Shown: piece by piece, positions 41,938 to 51,199 of the stretch
Numbering within the stretch: the stretch's first letter is position 1
How the letters are laid out: every line of letters starts with the position of its first letter
Assembly (NCBI RefSeq): GCF_030160655.1
Contig: NZ_BSOT01000005.1
Span: 1,569,546-1,633,545, forward strand
Direction of reading: 5' to 3'
Length of the DNA stretch: 64,000 nt
Source: Agaribacter marinus
GTDB lineage: Bacteria > Pseudomonadota > Gammaproteobacteria > Enterobacterales > Alteromonadaceae
The notes under the pieces: model-generated
The model's database searches: none
What the model was told of the DNA's origin: nothing
The model's input: only the letters and a program-made list of their open reading frames with translations
Translations under genes and position numbers: made by a program

Positions 41938-42873
41938 TTATTTGGCCTTCAAATCTGTTTGTAACCACTTTTGTACAGAGCCGGCAAGCTCATCTGGGTG
42001 AAATTTTGCAATAAAGTCGTCTGCACCGACTTTTTGCACCATTGCTTGGTTAAAAACACCGCTCAATGACGTATGCAAAATCACATGTAATCTTGCTAAC
42101 TCAGGCGTGTTCTTAATTTCCGCAGTAAGGGTATATCCATCCATTTCAGGCATTTCAATGTCTGAAACCAATACACCAACGGTGTCAGTAACATCGCCAG
42201 TTTTTTCAGCTATTTCTTTTAAACGTTTAAGTGCTTCTAATCCATTTTTAGCGGATTCAATTTCTAGGCCTAAGGTTGTTAAGGCCTTTTTAACTTGATT
42301 CCGTGCAACAGATGAATCATCAGCAATAAAAATAATCTTACCATCACTTTTAGACACATCAACATTTTCAGCAAGTTCGTCACTCACATCTGCTGACAAG
42401 GGAGAAATCTCATTCAGAATTTTTTCAACATCTAAAATTTCAATCAGCTCTTTGTCAACTTCTGTTACTGCAGTCAAATAACTAGCCTTACCTGTGCCTT
42501 GAGGTGGCGGCATTATGGCGTCCCAGTTTGTATTAATGATTCTCTCAACCGAACCAACCAGAAAACCTTGTACTGAACGATTATATTCAGCAATGATAAT
42601 GAAGGCTGATGCTAAATCTTCTATCGGCGCGCCGCCTGTGGCCATCGACAAATCAATGACCGAAATGGTTTGCCCTCGAATATGTGCCACGCCTCTAACG
42701 AGTGTATTCAGTTTTGGAATGGAAGTAAGCGCCGGGCACTGCAACACCTCTCTTACCTTAAACACATTAATGCCAAAGCGTTGTTTTGTACTTAGCCTAA
42801 ATAATAATAGCTCTAGTCTATTCTGTCCGACCAACTGTGTGCGTTGGTTAACCGAATCCATTATACCCGACAT
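41938..42873 (-). CDS. cheV: Chemotaxis coupling protein CheV (CheW-receiver)
   Basis: 311 residues. The CheW domain (residues about 15-160) has LLLFRLSTKQRFGINVFKVR, RGVAHIRGQTISVIDLSMAT; the receiver domain (about 180-305) has the acidic pair IIFIADDSSVARNQVKKAL, phospho-acceptor VLVSDIEMPEMDGYTL and the lysine in GADDFIAKFHPDEL. It couples receptors to CheA and can be phosphorylated, aiding adaptation. Divergent from flgA across a region with a perfect 22-base palindrome. Confidence 0.94.
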   Translation of the reverse strand: MSGIMDSVNQRTQLVGQNRLELLLFRLSTKQRFGINVFKVREVLQCPALTSIPKLNTLVRGVAHIRGQTISVIDLSMATGGAPIEDLASAFIIIAEYNRSVQGFLVGSVERIINTNWDAIMPPPQGTGKASYLTAVTEVDKELIEILDVEKILNEISPLSADVSDELAENVDVSKSDGKIIFIADDSSVARNQVKKALTTLGLEIESAKNGLEALKRLKEIAEKTGDVTDTVGVLVSDIEMPEMDGYTLTAEIKNTPELARLHVILHTSLSGVFNQAMVQKVGADDFIAKFHPDELAGSVQKWLQTDLKAK

Positions 42874-42951
42874 ATTACCCCCGAAAATTAATACGGCATG
42901 AATGTTGCCTTTTGATTAATAAGAAACAAAAGCCAACGTAAATTCTGTTGT

Positions 42952-42973
42952 TATAGCCAAAATTTTGGCTATA
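42952..42973. promoter_or_regulatory. Perfect 22-base palindrome between cheV and flgA
   Basis: TATAGCCAAAA followed immediately by its reverse complement. It lies 79 bases upstream of cheV and 83 upstream of flgA, i.e. central in the divergent promoter region, and could be an operator for a dimeric regulator. No known motif is matched. Confidence 0.5.
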
Positions 42974-43055
42974 TATCGAAATTCGTAGCGACTAAAACAT
43001 TCGTTAGTTACTCGAATCGAGTTACGCAAACTGAAAAAACACTGAGGATTTTTCA

Positions 43056-43778
43056 ATGCACTTGCACCTTTGTATGAAGTTATCGACATCAAGTCTCATT
43101 GTCTTTACTTTATTTTCATTATTTATCTCAAACGCTCACGCCAATGAAGACAATGCGAAACGCATACAAGAAAATGTGCAAGCCTACGTGATGCAACAAC
43201 TAATGCCAGAGAGTTTATTCGGCGCCAATGAAGACGTAAAAGTAACGGTAAAGAATATTGATCCACGCATCCCGATCCCACAATGTAATGAGAAATATAC
43301 GTTTTCGGCGCCAAACTATGATAAACGGCTAAGTTCTGTGCCAATCAAAGTATCTTGTACTACACTAAACTGGTTTACTTATGTCCACGTGAACATTATG
43401 AGGCACCAGCGTGTAGTCGTGGCGACAGACATTTTGAGCCCAGGCGCAATTTTATCTGAAAATAACTTATCGCTTGCCGATATAAATAAAAGTCGCTTAA
43501 GAGGGTCAACTTACGCAGACTATGCAACCTTAGTCGGTGCTCGTTTAAAACGCCGAGTAAGAGAAGGAACGATCATTACAAGTAACATGCTTTGTTTTAT
43601 ATGCAAAGGTGATCGAATAACGATAATAGCAAGGGCTGGCGGCTTAGCAATTAAAACTAGCGCTATTGCGTTAGAGGACGGGACACTTGGCGAAACCATA
43701 CGTGTCGAAAATACCGCCTCAGAACGCACGATTAGTGGTCGAGTAGTCAATAGTAGCCAAATAGAAATTAACATTTAA
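43056..43778 (+). CDS. flgA: P-ring assembly chaperone FlgA
   Basis: 240 residues with signal peptide (cleaved near SNAHANED). The C-terminal SAF-like domain is visible: VVVATDILSPGAILSENNLS, DYATLVGARLKRRVREGTII and GDRITIIARAGGLAIKTSAI, then GETIRVENTASERTISGRVV. It helps FlgI assemble in the periplasm. It heads the plus-strand flgA-flgM-flgN set, divergent from cheV, the order found in Vibrio and Pseudomonas. Confidence 0.93.
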   Translation: MHLHLCMKLSTSSLIVFTLFSLFISNAHANEDNAKRIQENVQAYVMQQLMPESLFGANEDVKVTVKNIDPRIPIPQCNEKYTFSAPNYDKRLSSVPIKVSCTTLNWFTYVHVNIMRHQRVVVATDILSPGAILSENNLSLADINKSRLRGSTYADYATLVGARLKRRVREGTIITSNMLCFICKGDRITIIARAGGLAIKTSAIALEDGTLGETIRVENTASERTISGRVVNSSQIEINI

Positions 43779-44013
43779 GTTTGGCACACATAATGCTTCG
43801 TTGTACTTGCCATAAGAAGTAGTGTTTAATTAGTCAATCGACTGACGCTAAACTTTATAAGTGGCGCGATGTACCAATAGGGCATCTGATCATCAAGGTT
43901 TATAAGGGGATTAACTAAGTATTAACCCACTGTTTTATATAGTGCAGTTTATGCCAATTAATGTGTTTTTTAATTAATTTGGAAAAACGACAAAAAAATG
44001 TCAGGTTTAGCCC

Positions 44014-44040
44014 TAAAGATTTCCAGAGCTGCGCCGATAC
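44014..44040 (+). promoter_or_regulatory. Sigma-28-type promoter of flgM
   Basis: TAAA, 15-base spacer, GCCGATAC: one mismatch from the FliA consensus. It lies 36 bases before the flgM start. FlgM inhibits sigma-28, so this gives the usual feedback loop. The rest of the 43779-44075 gap is AT-rich with no other clear signal. Confidence 0.82.
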
Positions 44041-44075
44041 AGTAATCAGAGGTAATATTTGGTGGTGAATTTATT

Positions 44076-44402
44076 ATGTCAATAAATAATGTAAACAATA
44101 CAAACAAACCGCAGTTAGAAGCGCAAAAACTTGCTCAACAACAAGCGCAAGGACAAACTTCGACTGCATCGACTACAACGACAAATCAGGCTGCTGCGCC
44201 TAAGCAAGACTCTGTGTCATTAACCCAATCTGCTCAGCAATTGGCAAATGTACAGAAAAAAGGCTCAGAGGCTCCTGTGAATCAAGAAAAAGTTGAACGC
44301 CTTAAAAAAGCGATTTCTGATGGCGAATACAGAGTAAATCCTGAAGCGCTAGCTAAGAAAATAGCCGTTCTTGAAGCACAAATATTAGGTGTAAAAGCTT
44401 AA
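44076..44402 (+). CDS. flgM: Anti-sigma-28 factor FlgM
   Basis: 108 residues. The disordered N-terminal half is rich in Gln, Thr and Ala; the C-terminal sigma-binding region reads DSVSLTQSAQQLANVQ, VNQEKVERLKKAISDGEYRV, PEALAKKIAVLEAQILG, as in FlgM. It holds FliA inactive until exported through the finished hook. Followed after 38 bases by flgN. Confidence 0.92.
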   Translation: MSINNVNNTNKPQLEAQKLAQQQAQGQTSTASTTTTNQAAAPKQDSVSLTQSAQQLANVQKKGSEAPVNQEKVERLKKAISDGEYRVNPEALAKKIAVLEAQILGVKA

Positions 44403-44440
44403 TTAGCCGCAGTAGCTAAATTAACGCTAGGAAGGATATC

Positions 44441-44875
44441 ATGGCAAGTAGTTTAGAAAGTGCAATAAGTAAGCAGCTTGAACTCTTATTAGAGCTCAAA
44501 GCGATACTTGAACAAGAGCTTCACTTGATTTCATCGAGGGAGCCAGAAACACTTATGCAACTCTTGTCGGATAAAGAAGCGGTACTGAGCCAAATTGAGT
44601 CACAAGACCAAGCAGTCGAAATATTGTACAAACGTGCTAGTGACACGGGAATTACAATTGACGATAGCTGTACTGACTTACTGGATCAATGCAAGAGTGT
44701 GCTTGGTGAATGCAAGTACCTCACGCAAATTAACGCTAAGTCTGTAGAGCAAGGTCAACTAAAATTAGTTCACCTGCGTAATACTATGCTTGAACTTCGA
44801 GCGCGGGAAAGCATGACATACGATAAAGCTGGGCGTACTACCGGTGAGTCCTCAGGTAAAGGCATTAGCGTCTAA
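44441..44875 (+). CDS. flgN: FlgN-type export chaperone for FlgK and FlgL
   Basis: 144 residues, helical. LESAISKQLELLLELKAILE, ISSREPETLMQLLSDKEAVL, and LKLVHLRNTMLELRARES fit FlgN. The C-terminus ends YDKAGRTTGESSGKGISV, the amphipathic client-binding part. AGGA precedes the ATG. A hairpin with T-run at 44945-44972 closes the unit. Confidence 0.9.
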   Translation: MASSLESAISKQLELLLELKAILEQELHLISSREPETLMQLLSDKEAVLSQIESQDQAVEILYKRASDTGITIDDSCTDLLDQCKSVLGECKYLTQINAKSVEQGQLKLVHLRNTMLELRARESMTYDKAGRTTGESSGKGISV

Positions 44876-44944
44876 TCACACAGCGCTGGTATTAGGCCGC
44901 GCATTTGCTGTAACCAATTTTATCTCAACTATTATAGAAATCTT

Positions 44945-44972
44945 AAAAAGCGCGTTAATTCGCGTTTTTTAT
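44945..44972 (+). terminator. Intrinsic terminator after flgN
   Basis: AAAAAGCGCG, TTAATT loop, CGCG and TTTTTT. The stem is short but A/T pairing extends it. Confidence 0.6.
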
Positions 44973-45126
44973 TGCACGCCATTTTTTCCTTATTTAATAA
45001 AGATATAGTAGACAAACCTTGTACTCCGCAGCGTTTCCCCGTAGTATCAAAACGTGTATATTTTTTAAGCAAAAACTCCATCAGCAACCAATAATGTAAA
45101 TACGAACACATTTTTTGATTGCTGTG

Positions 45127-48100
45127 ATGAAGGATTATTTATTGATATTCCCAACAGTGTTTTATCATAAAGTACCCACTTTAAACGTTTGTATCCTTGC
45201 AATTCAGTCCATTACACTCGCCCTGATATTAACTGCGTATATTCCTGAAACAAATGCTTATCAAGTGCTTAAATCTCGAAACGTAGGCATTGAAGACGGC
45301 TTATCACAAATCTCTGTTACTAGCATGGTACAAGACCAAAACGGTAATTTGTGGTTAGGCACACAGGCTGGTGTAGACAAATTTAATGGCTATGATTTTG
45401 TTAATTTAACTAAATTAGCGCATCTTAAAAATCAATTGTCTGGGAACTTGATATACGACTTAGCGCTTGATCCAATCAGCCACAACTTGTGGATAGCAAC
45501 CATAGGGGGACTCGATAAATTAAACGCGCAGACCAGTCAACTTGAGAACATACCATTACTGCTTCCTAAGGGGGTAAATAGCAATTTAATTGTTAGAAAA
45601 ATTTTATTCACGTCAAGTGGTATGCAATGGATTGGCACGAATCATGGCGTATATTTCAAACATCCACAGGATGATGAATTTGCACTTTTATCACAATCTG
45701 AAATTAAGATAAATGCCACAGATCTGTTGCTCCACAAGGACGGAATGTTAATTGTAGCCACAAAATCTGGGCTACGAAGATATGATCTAAATCAGAATAA
45801 ATGGTTGAGTACCCTACTTCCAAAAAATGAGATAACAAGTATAACAATAGACAATAAGGGAAGACTCTGGACCGGCACTAATAGTCATGGCGTATTTGTT
45901 TTGTCTTTCGACAACGACAACGTACTTACCAGCACAGTAAACATATCGGTGAATGATGGACTGCTAAGCTCTTTGGTTAACGATTTGATTCAACTAAAAG
46001 ACATGTCGATGTGGATCGCAACAGCAAAGGGCATTAACGTATTCGAAATACACAATGATTCAAGTAGCAATGATTCAAGTACAAACGACACATTTAGTGT
46101 AAAACAATCAGCGCAACTTGAGTCAAATCAAAATGTAATTTCAATATTAGAAGGCACCGATGGGACCGTATTTTACGGTACATTCGAAAGTGGTTTAAAT
46201 ATTATTAATCCGAGACAACTAATATTTGATCGCGCAGTGATTGCCGATGCTACAGCCGTTTACGACGTAGAAATCATCAATGACACACACATTGTGGTGT
46301 CAACAAATAAGGGACTTTGGCAGCTAGATAAACACCTAAATGTAGTCACACCGTATAACTTTCTGAGGACCAAAGACCTTGATATTTCCTACTATACCGT
46401 TACCTCAATGCTCTATTCTAAAGCCGAAAATGTTACTTATTTAGCCTCAAAAGCTGGACTCGGTTCAATAGATCACGTATCAAACACTATCAAAATTTAC
46501 GATTTAGAAGACTTAAATATTTACACGCTTGCAAACGCCACCAATGGCAACATTTGGCTTGGTACATATGACAAGGGTTTAATGCTCTACGATCCTCGTC
46601 AAAAAAGTGTATTAGTCACATATGAAATGCCACTCATATCGACTATTGCAACGCGCGACGAATCAGTATTGGTGGCTACAATAGATGGCTTATACGTCTT
46701 GGATTTACCTAGTAATACGATTAAATCGTATAAGAAAAACAACAATCAAGACAAGGCTGTTTCGGACTTATCAAAAGATGAAGACACTAGTTCTTGGCCA
46801 GATGCAAAAGTCATTACATGGATTTCCGAACTATCTAAGACCGAAGTTAACAACAATGAACCCGCAAAATTTTTACTCGGCACCTTAGGCGGCGGTTTAA
46901 TCTTAATGTCTTTTGATGATAGCGCAACGCCAACTTTCACAACACTCTTCAAGGATACTAAGCTAGCATCATTGTCTGTTGGAGCAACGATAGAGGACAT
47001 AAATGGCGATATATGGGTGAGCACTAACAATAGTTTAGCTAAAATTGACGCCAACCTAAAAAACATCACCTTTTTCGATAAGCATTCTGGTGTCAACCCT
47101 TCAGGTTACTTCATTGGCGCACAAGCGTCAGACAGCAATGGCAGAATTTTCTTCCCGGGCGTAGCAGGCTTAACGTATTTCCACCCCAATGATATTCAAA
47201 AACCTGAGAAAAAAACCAAGCTCCAAATTACAAAAATCAGCACCATCAAACGAAGTGATCCAAGTACGCCAAACGAAAACAGTCATGCTAAAAGCACTCT
47301 CCTGAAAGCACCAAATAGCGTCGAATTGTTTGCGGATGTTATTTTAGTATCCGTTCACTTTGCAGCCATTGAATATACTGGCCCCGAAAAGATAGCGTAT
47401 GCTTATCGCCTCTTAGGTTTCGACGACAGATGGCAAACACTTAATCCTGGCGAGCGCTCCGTCACATTCACAAATTTATCAGCGGGGCAATATCAGTTAC
47501 AACTGAAATCAACCAATCGTTACGATGATTGGTCTGATTCTCAACTTGAACTAAACATAAATGTTATCCCACCATGGTGGCAAACCAAATATTTCATCGC
47601 GTTTTTCTCGCTAGCATGCATATTGTTAATATATCTAGTATTTAGATGGCGAACCTATCACTTAAAGCAGCAATCGGAGCATCTCGCACATATTATTGCC
47701 GAAAAAACAAACGAGTTAGCCGCTGCAAATAAACAGTTAAGTAAACTCGTCACCTTAGACCCATTAACTGGTATATTAAATCGTCGAGGATTTAACGACG
47801 CCGCAAAACGAGAGTTTGCTAAATTTAAACGTTCACAGCAGACTTTTTCTATCGTACTCATCGATATCGATTTTTTTAAACAGGTGAATGATTCACATGG
47901 CCATGAGATTGGCGATTGTGTCTTAAAAAAAATGGCACAACTAATTCAAAAACATCTACGTTCTTTAGATATTTTTTCGCGCTGGGGCGGAGAAGAATTT
48001 ATTATTTTGATGCCAAATACACCGCTTAGCGTAAGCGCAGAAGTCTCGGAAAAACTGCGTGAATTTATATCCGACACGACCTTTGATATTGGCAATACGG

Positions 48101-48240
48101 CAATATCGCTGACGATTACCAGCGGTATTGCGCAAGTCAATGAATATGACACTTTGGAAGACACTGTTCGACGAGCAGACAAGTGTTTATACCAAGGCAA
48201 ACGTCTTGGTCGAAATATGGTAGTGACAGAAACGCTATGA
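45127..48240 (+). CDS. Beta-propeller sensor diguanylate cyclase (Reg_prop, Y_Y_Y, GGDEF)
   Basis: About 1037 residues. After an N-terminal membrane/signal helix come two-component-regulator propeller repeats (IEDGLSQISVTSMVQDQNGN, LWLGTQAGVDKF, MQWIGTNHGVYF, LWTGTNSHGVFV), a Y_Y_Y domain near 750-830 (YAYRLLGFDDRWQTL, AGQYQLQLKSTNRYDDW), one transmembrane helix (YFIAFFSLACILLIYLVF), a coiled coil (TNELAAANKQLSKLVTLDPL) and GGDEF with RWGGEEFIILMP. An RSLD inhibitory site stands five residues before GGEEF. It should make cyclic-di-GMP in response to a periplasmic signal. Placement after flgN suggests a motility role. A TTG at 45115 is an alternative start. Confidence 0.88.
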   Translation: MKDYLLIFPTVFYHKVPTLNVCILAIQSITLALILTAYIPETNAYQVLKSRNVGIEDGLSQISVTSMVQDQNGNLWLGTQAGVDKFNGYDFVNLTKLAHLKNQLSGNLIYDLALDPISHNLWIATIGGLDKLNAQTSQLENIPLLLPKGVNSNLIVRKILFTSSGMQWIGTNHGVYFKHPQDDEFALLSQSEIKINATDLLLHKDGMLIVATKSGLRRYDLNQNKWLSTLLPKNEITSITIDNKGRLWTGTNSHGVFVLSFDNDNVLTSTVNISVNDGLLSSLVNDLIQLKDMSMWIATAKGINVFEIHNDSSSNDSSTNDTFSVKQSAQLESNQNVISILEGTDGTVFYGTFESGLNIINPRQLIFDRAVIADATAVYDVEIINDTHIVVSTNKGLWQLDKHLNVVTPYNFLRTKDLDISYYTVTSMLYSKAENVTYLASKAGLGSIDHVSNTIKIYDLEDLNIYTLANATNGNIWLGTYDKGLMLYDPRQKSVLVTYEMPLISTIATRDESVLVATIDGLYVLDLPSNTIKSYKKNNNQDKAVSDLSKDEDTSSWPDAKVITWISELSKTEVNNNEPAKFLLGTLGGGLILMSFDDSATPTFTTLFKDTKLASLSVGATIEDINGDIWVSTNNSLAKIDANLKNITFFDKHSGVNPSGYFIGAQASDSNGRIFFPGVAGLTYFHPNDIQKPEKKTKLQITKISTIKRSDPSTPNENSHAKSTLLKAPNSVELFADVILVSVHFAAIEYTGPEKIAYAYRLLGFDDRWQTLNPGERSVTFTNLSAGQYQLQLKSTNRYDDWSDSQLELNINVIPPWWQTKYFIAFFSLACILLIYLVFRWRTYHLKQQSEHLAHIIAEKTNELAAANKQLSKLVTLDPLTGILNRRGFNDAAKREFAKFKRSQQTFSIVLIDIDFFKQVNDSHGHEIGDCVLKKMAQLIQKHLRSLDIFSRWGGEEFIILMPNTPLSVSAEVSEKLREFISDTTFDIGNTAISLTITSGIAQVNEYDTLEDTVRRADKCLYQGKRLGRNMVVTETL

Positions 48241-48277
48241 AACGTCGAGTTGGTCTACCCGTGTTTATTTATCCGTT

Positions 48278-48790
48278 TTAATAGTAACTTACTTTGCGTA
48301 TTTTTTTGGGTTTAGCGGTAGACAAATATATGTCATAAACAGTCGCCATATTCAATTCCAATTCTGTCGCATAAGTGTCACTGCCGACGGGGTAAGTCTT
48401 TACTACTCTAGCCCCACGAATAACGCCTTCTACCGACGATCGAAGTTGATTGTCAGTAAGCACTAAATTTGCAAGCGATTGCTCACCGTCAACTTTTTGT
48501 CCATAAACTTGCTCCGCGAGTTCTCTGTATGCGTCAAGTTTCGATGCCTTTATCGCCTGCAAACGCTTAATTGAGGCATCTAAACCAAGTTGCGCATTAA
48601 TCGGCGCATACCCTACAGCAGATAAAATGGGATAACTATCAGGTTCAATCGTTTCCCATTCAACATGCTTGGTAAACATAGATTGACAGCCTGTTAGCAT
48701 ACTCAACATCGCAGTGACAACGCATATGTTTACGAAGCGCACTATGGGCTTTGATATCTGTATATTCACTATTTTTTGTATTGCTATCAT
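48278..48790 (-). CDS. flgP: FlgP-like lipoprotein (LPP20 family)
   Basis: About 170 residues from ATG 48790: a long signal with lipobox LTGC, then the LPP20 region (LSAVGYAPINAQLGLDASIK, LQAIKASKLDAYRELAEQVY, GEQSLANLVLTDNQLRSSVE, VIRGARVVKTYPVGSDTYA). FlgP is an outer-membrane lipoprotein that forms a disk around the polar flagellar motor with FlgO and FlgT in Vibrio. It is divergent from flgT; flgO is not seen nearby. A TTG start at 48829 with GAGG upstream is an alternative. The assignment to FlgP rather than another LPP20 protein rests on context. Confidence 0.75.
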   Translation of the reverse strand: MIAIQKIVNIQISKPIVRFVNICVVTAMLSMLTGCQSMFTKHVEWETIEPDSYPILSAVGYAPINAQLGLDASIKRLQAIKASKLDAYRELAEQVYGQKVDGEQSLANLVLTDNQLRSSVEGVIRGARVVKTYPVGSDTYATELELNMATVYDIYLSTAKPKKIRKVSYY

Positions 48791-49083
48791 ATTCTCTAAT
48801 AATTGGAGCTTGTTACACTTCACTGCCAAGTTACCTCATCTACAAATAAAGGTTTAGCATTAAGTGTAGCAATCCATGTGCCACTCATAAGCCACTTGTT
48901 CAGAAATATAAATACGCCAACGAATAAAAATAATGCAATATATCGCCTCTCTAACCGCGATAAAGCCTAAAGTGGCACAGTAGTTGTATGCAGTTAATTT
49001 ATATAGTAACCCACTATCAAGTCGTTAAATTTTATGCCGCGGCACGCTTTATACATATAGCATAAGCGCATGGAGTACCATAA

Positions 49084-50259
49084 ATGAGAATAGCAAAAAC
49101 ATCACACCATTCAATCGGCTTATACCTTGTGTACTTGTTGATGTATTTAATTTGCGTGAGCACATCACATGCAGCATGGTTTTCTGCTACAGGACAAGCG
49201 GTTGTTGTTGACGGAAATCGCGATCAGGCAAAACAACAAGCGACCCAAGAGGCCATTAAACAAGCATTATTATTTGCTGGCGCAAGCGTGCGCAGTGTTC
49301 AACAAATGACCAATGGTTTGTTAATGGATGATCACATAGAAATACGTTCAAGTGGCGAAGTCAATACCATCGAACTAATGGACGAAATGTATAAAGATGG
49401 CGTTGTGTCTGTATCGATTAGAGCCGACATATTTGCTCAGAAAAACCAATGCAGCGCCGCAGACTATACTAAGAAAGTAGCAACGACATTTTTCCCTATT
49501 CGATATGAAGGCCAAGCGTCTGTTGGTGGTATTCGACATTTAGGCCGGGAAGTTGCTTTGCAAATGCAAGAAATGATAAATACTTTTACGCCAAGCATGC
49601 AGCTTTCACACCTAGAACCTTATGTCTTTGATTGGCATCAAGCAGATGTCGCTCATCACGCCAAATTTTTGGCAAATAAAACCAATACACAATATGTATT
49701 GGTCGTTACCTTGGATGATATTTCGATGGATGAGCGAAAACCATCTGCATTTGAATTCTATCGCCAAACACAATATGTAAGAGCATTTAACTTTACCCTG
49801 AGCTTAATCAATGGCGCGACCGGGGACAACTTGTATAGCAAACAATACCGCTCTAGAGCACCATGGATGTTTGATACTCATAGCAATTTAGATGTTGGTT
49901 CACAGGATTTTTGGTTAAGTCAGTACGGTCAAAATATTAAAGAAAAACTGCAATCTAGTATCGCTGATCTAGAAGAATTTGCGCTTTGCCAGCCAACAAT
50001 GGGAAGAGTGTTAGCAGTTGCCAATAACCAATTGCAAATTAACCTTGGACGAACACACCAAGTACAAGCTGGCGACCAATTAACGTTATTTAACGTCAAG
50101 CAAATTACTGATCCATTTGGACAAGAATACCGCCAATTTATATTACATCCGACAACCTTAATCGTGCGAAATGTATTTAACGACACCGCGACCGTATCGG
50201 CCATTGACAACGGTTTATTGGGTAACGTACAGCCAAATGATTACGTCGCAAGGCAGTAA
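49084..50259 (+). CDS. flgT: Flagellar H-ring protein FlgT
   Basis: 391 residues. A signal peptide (ending SHAAWF) is followed by an N-terminal domain with ATGQAVVVDGNRDQAKQQAT and EAIKQALLFAGASVRSVQQM, a middle domain (IRHLGREVALQMQEMINTF) and a C-terminal domain (GRVLAVANNQLQINLGRTHQ, QAGDQLTLFNVKQITDPFG). FlgT builds the H ring around the basal body and stabilises the stator base in Vibrio. GGAG lies nine bases before the ATG. Presence of FlgT suggests a Vibrio-type polar motor. Confidence 0.9.
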   Translation: MRIAKTSHHSIGLYLVYLLMYLICVSTSHAAWFSATGQAVVVDGNRDQAKQQATQEAIKQALLFAGASVRSVQQMTNGLLMDDHIEIRSSGEVNTIELMDEMYKDGVVSVSIRADIFAQKNQCSAADYTKKVATTFFPIRYEGQASVGGIRHLGREVALQMQEMINTFTPSMQLSHLEPYVFDWHQADVAHHAKFLANKTNTQYVLVVTLDDISMDERKPSAFEFYRQTQYVRAFNFTLSLINGATGDNLYSKQYRSRAPWMFDTHSNLDVGSQDFWLSQYGQNIKEKLQSSIADLEEFALCQPTMGRVLAVANNQLQINLGRTHQVQAGDQLTLFNVKQITDPFGQEYRQFILHPTTLIVRNVFNDTATVSAIDNGLLGNVQPNDYVARQ

Positions 50260-50365
50260 GATACAACGATTTATTGCTAATGGCGTTTGCTTAAATAACC
50301 TATATCAACATGACACTTAACTTGTTTTTAAGTGAACTTTAGAGCAAAATATAAAGGTAATCAGG

Positions 50366-50438
50366 CGGCCCTTAGTTCAACCGGATAGAACGGATCCCTC
50401 CTAAGGTTCAAATGGGGGTTCGAGTCCCTCAGGGCCGG
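50366..50438 (+). tRNA. tRNA-Arg (anticodon CCU)
   Basis: A 73-base cloverleaf: acceptor CGGCCCT/AGGGCCG (seven pairs), D arm GTTC/GAAC, anticodon stem GATCC/GGTTC with one T-T mismatch, loop CTCCTAA with anticodon CCT, variable loop AAAT, T arm GGGGG-TTCGAGT-CCCTC with one wobble, discriminator G. No CCA is encoded (GTA follows). It reads AGG codons. It lies alone between flgT and smrA. Confidence 0.87.
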
Positions 50439-50560
50439 TATGCTGTATAAGTTATGCGCTAAGTAATGGTTAAAGTATTTGCGCGTACCCCACAAATTAT
50501 TTTCACTTGTTAGGTCTCGATTTTAAAGCACTTATTCGTAGTTAATATTGGAGAAGTCTG

Positions 50561-51142
50561 ATGAAAAATAACGCGCAAGACTTGAATTTTTTTGAAGCGA
50601 TGGCAGATGTAAAACCACTCCAGAATCAGAACAAAATTTCTGTCATACAGAGAGATACTCCCTCATTAGCACAACAATTAAAGCGAGAGTCAATAGAAAG
50701 ACGTATTGCACTAGATGATAATGGATTGAGTATCGAATACGTCAATCCAATTGACCCTTTAGATTTCATCGCATATAAAAAAGATGGTATCCAGGAAGGA
50801 GTGTTCAAAAACCTGCGCTTGGGAAAGTATCAAATCGATAGCCGCTTGGTGCTCAAGCATTTATCTTTCGACGACGCTCGACTCAGTATTTATCAAACGG
50901 TGACAGAGTGTCATGAGCGTGGCATACGTGCAATTCTCATTGACCACGGTATTGGACTAAATAGTAAACCATTTAAAGGCTTCCTTAAGAGTTATGTGAA
51001 TCAGTGGTTACGGGAAATGAACGCTGTCATAGCCTTTCATACCGCACTTAAACAACACGGCGGCCTTGGCTCGGTTTATGTGCTACTAAAAAAACACCCG
51101 AACCAAAAACTTATTAATCGGGAAATGCATCAAAAGCGATAA
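50561..51142 (+). CDS. smrA: Smr-domain protein, SmrA-like
   Basis: 193 residues. The N-terminal 85 residues are the SmrA-type lead region (DLNFFEAMADVKPLQ, SLAQQLKRESIERR). The Smr domain covers about 95-180: LRLGKYQIDSRLVLKHLSFD, DARLSIYQTVTECHERGIRA, ILIDHGIGLNS with the HGxG motif and LKQHGGLGSVYVLLKK. Smr domains nick DNA or cleave RNA. GGAG precedes the ATG. It is unrelated to the neighbouring flagellar genes. Confidence 0.85.
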   Translation: MKNNAQDLNFFEAMADVKPLQNQNKISVIQRDTPSLAQQLKRESIERRIALDDNGLSIEYVNPIDPLDFIAYKKDGIQEGVFKNLRLGKYQIDSRLVLKHLSFDDARLSIYQTVTECHERGIRAILIDHGIGLNSKPFKGFLKSYVNQWLREMNAVIAFHTALKQHGGLGSVYVLLKKHPNQKLINREMHQKR

Positions 51143-51199
51143 TTAAGGTTTATCGCTTTTTCAAATTTGCCTCCATGCTATGCATTTCAAGCCTTATGT

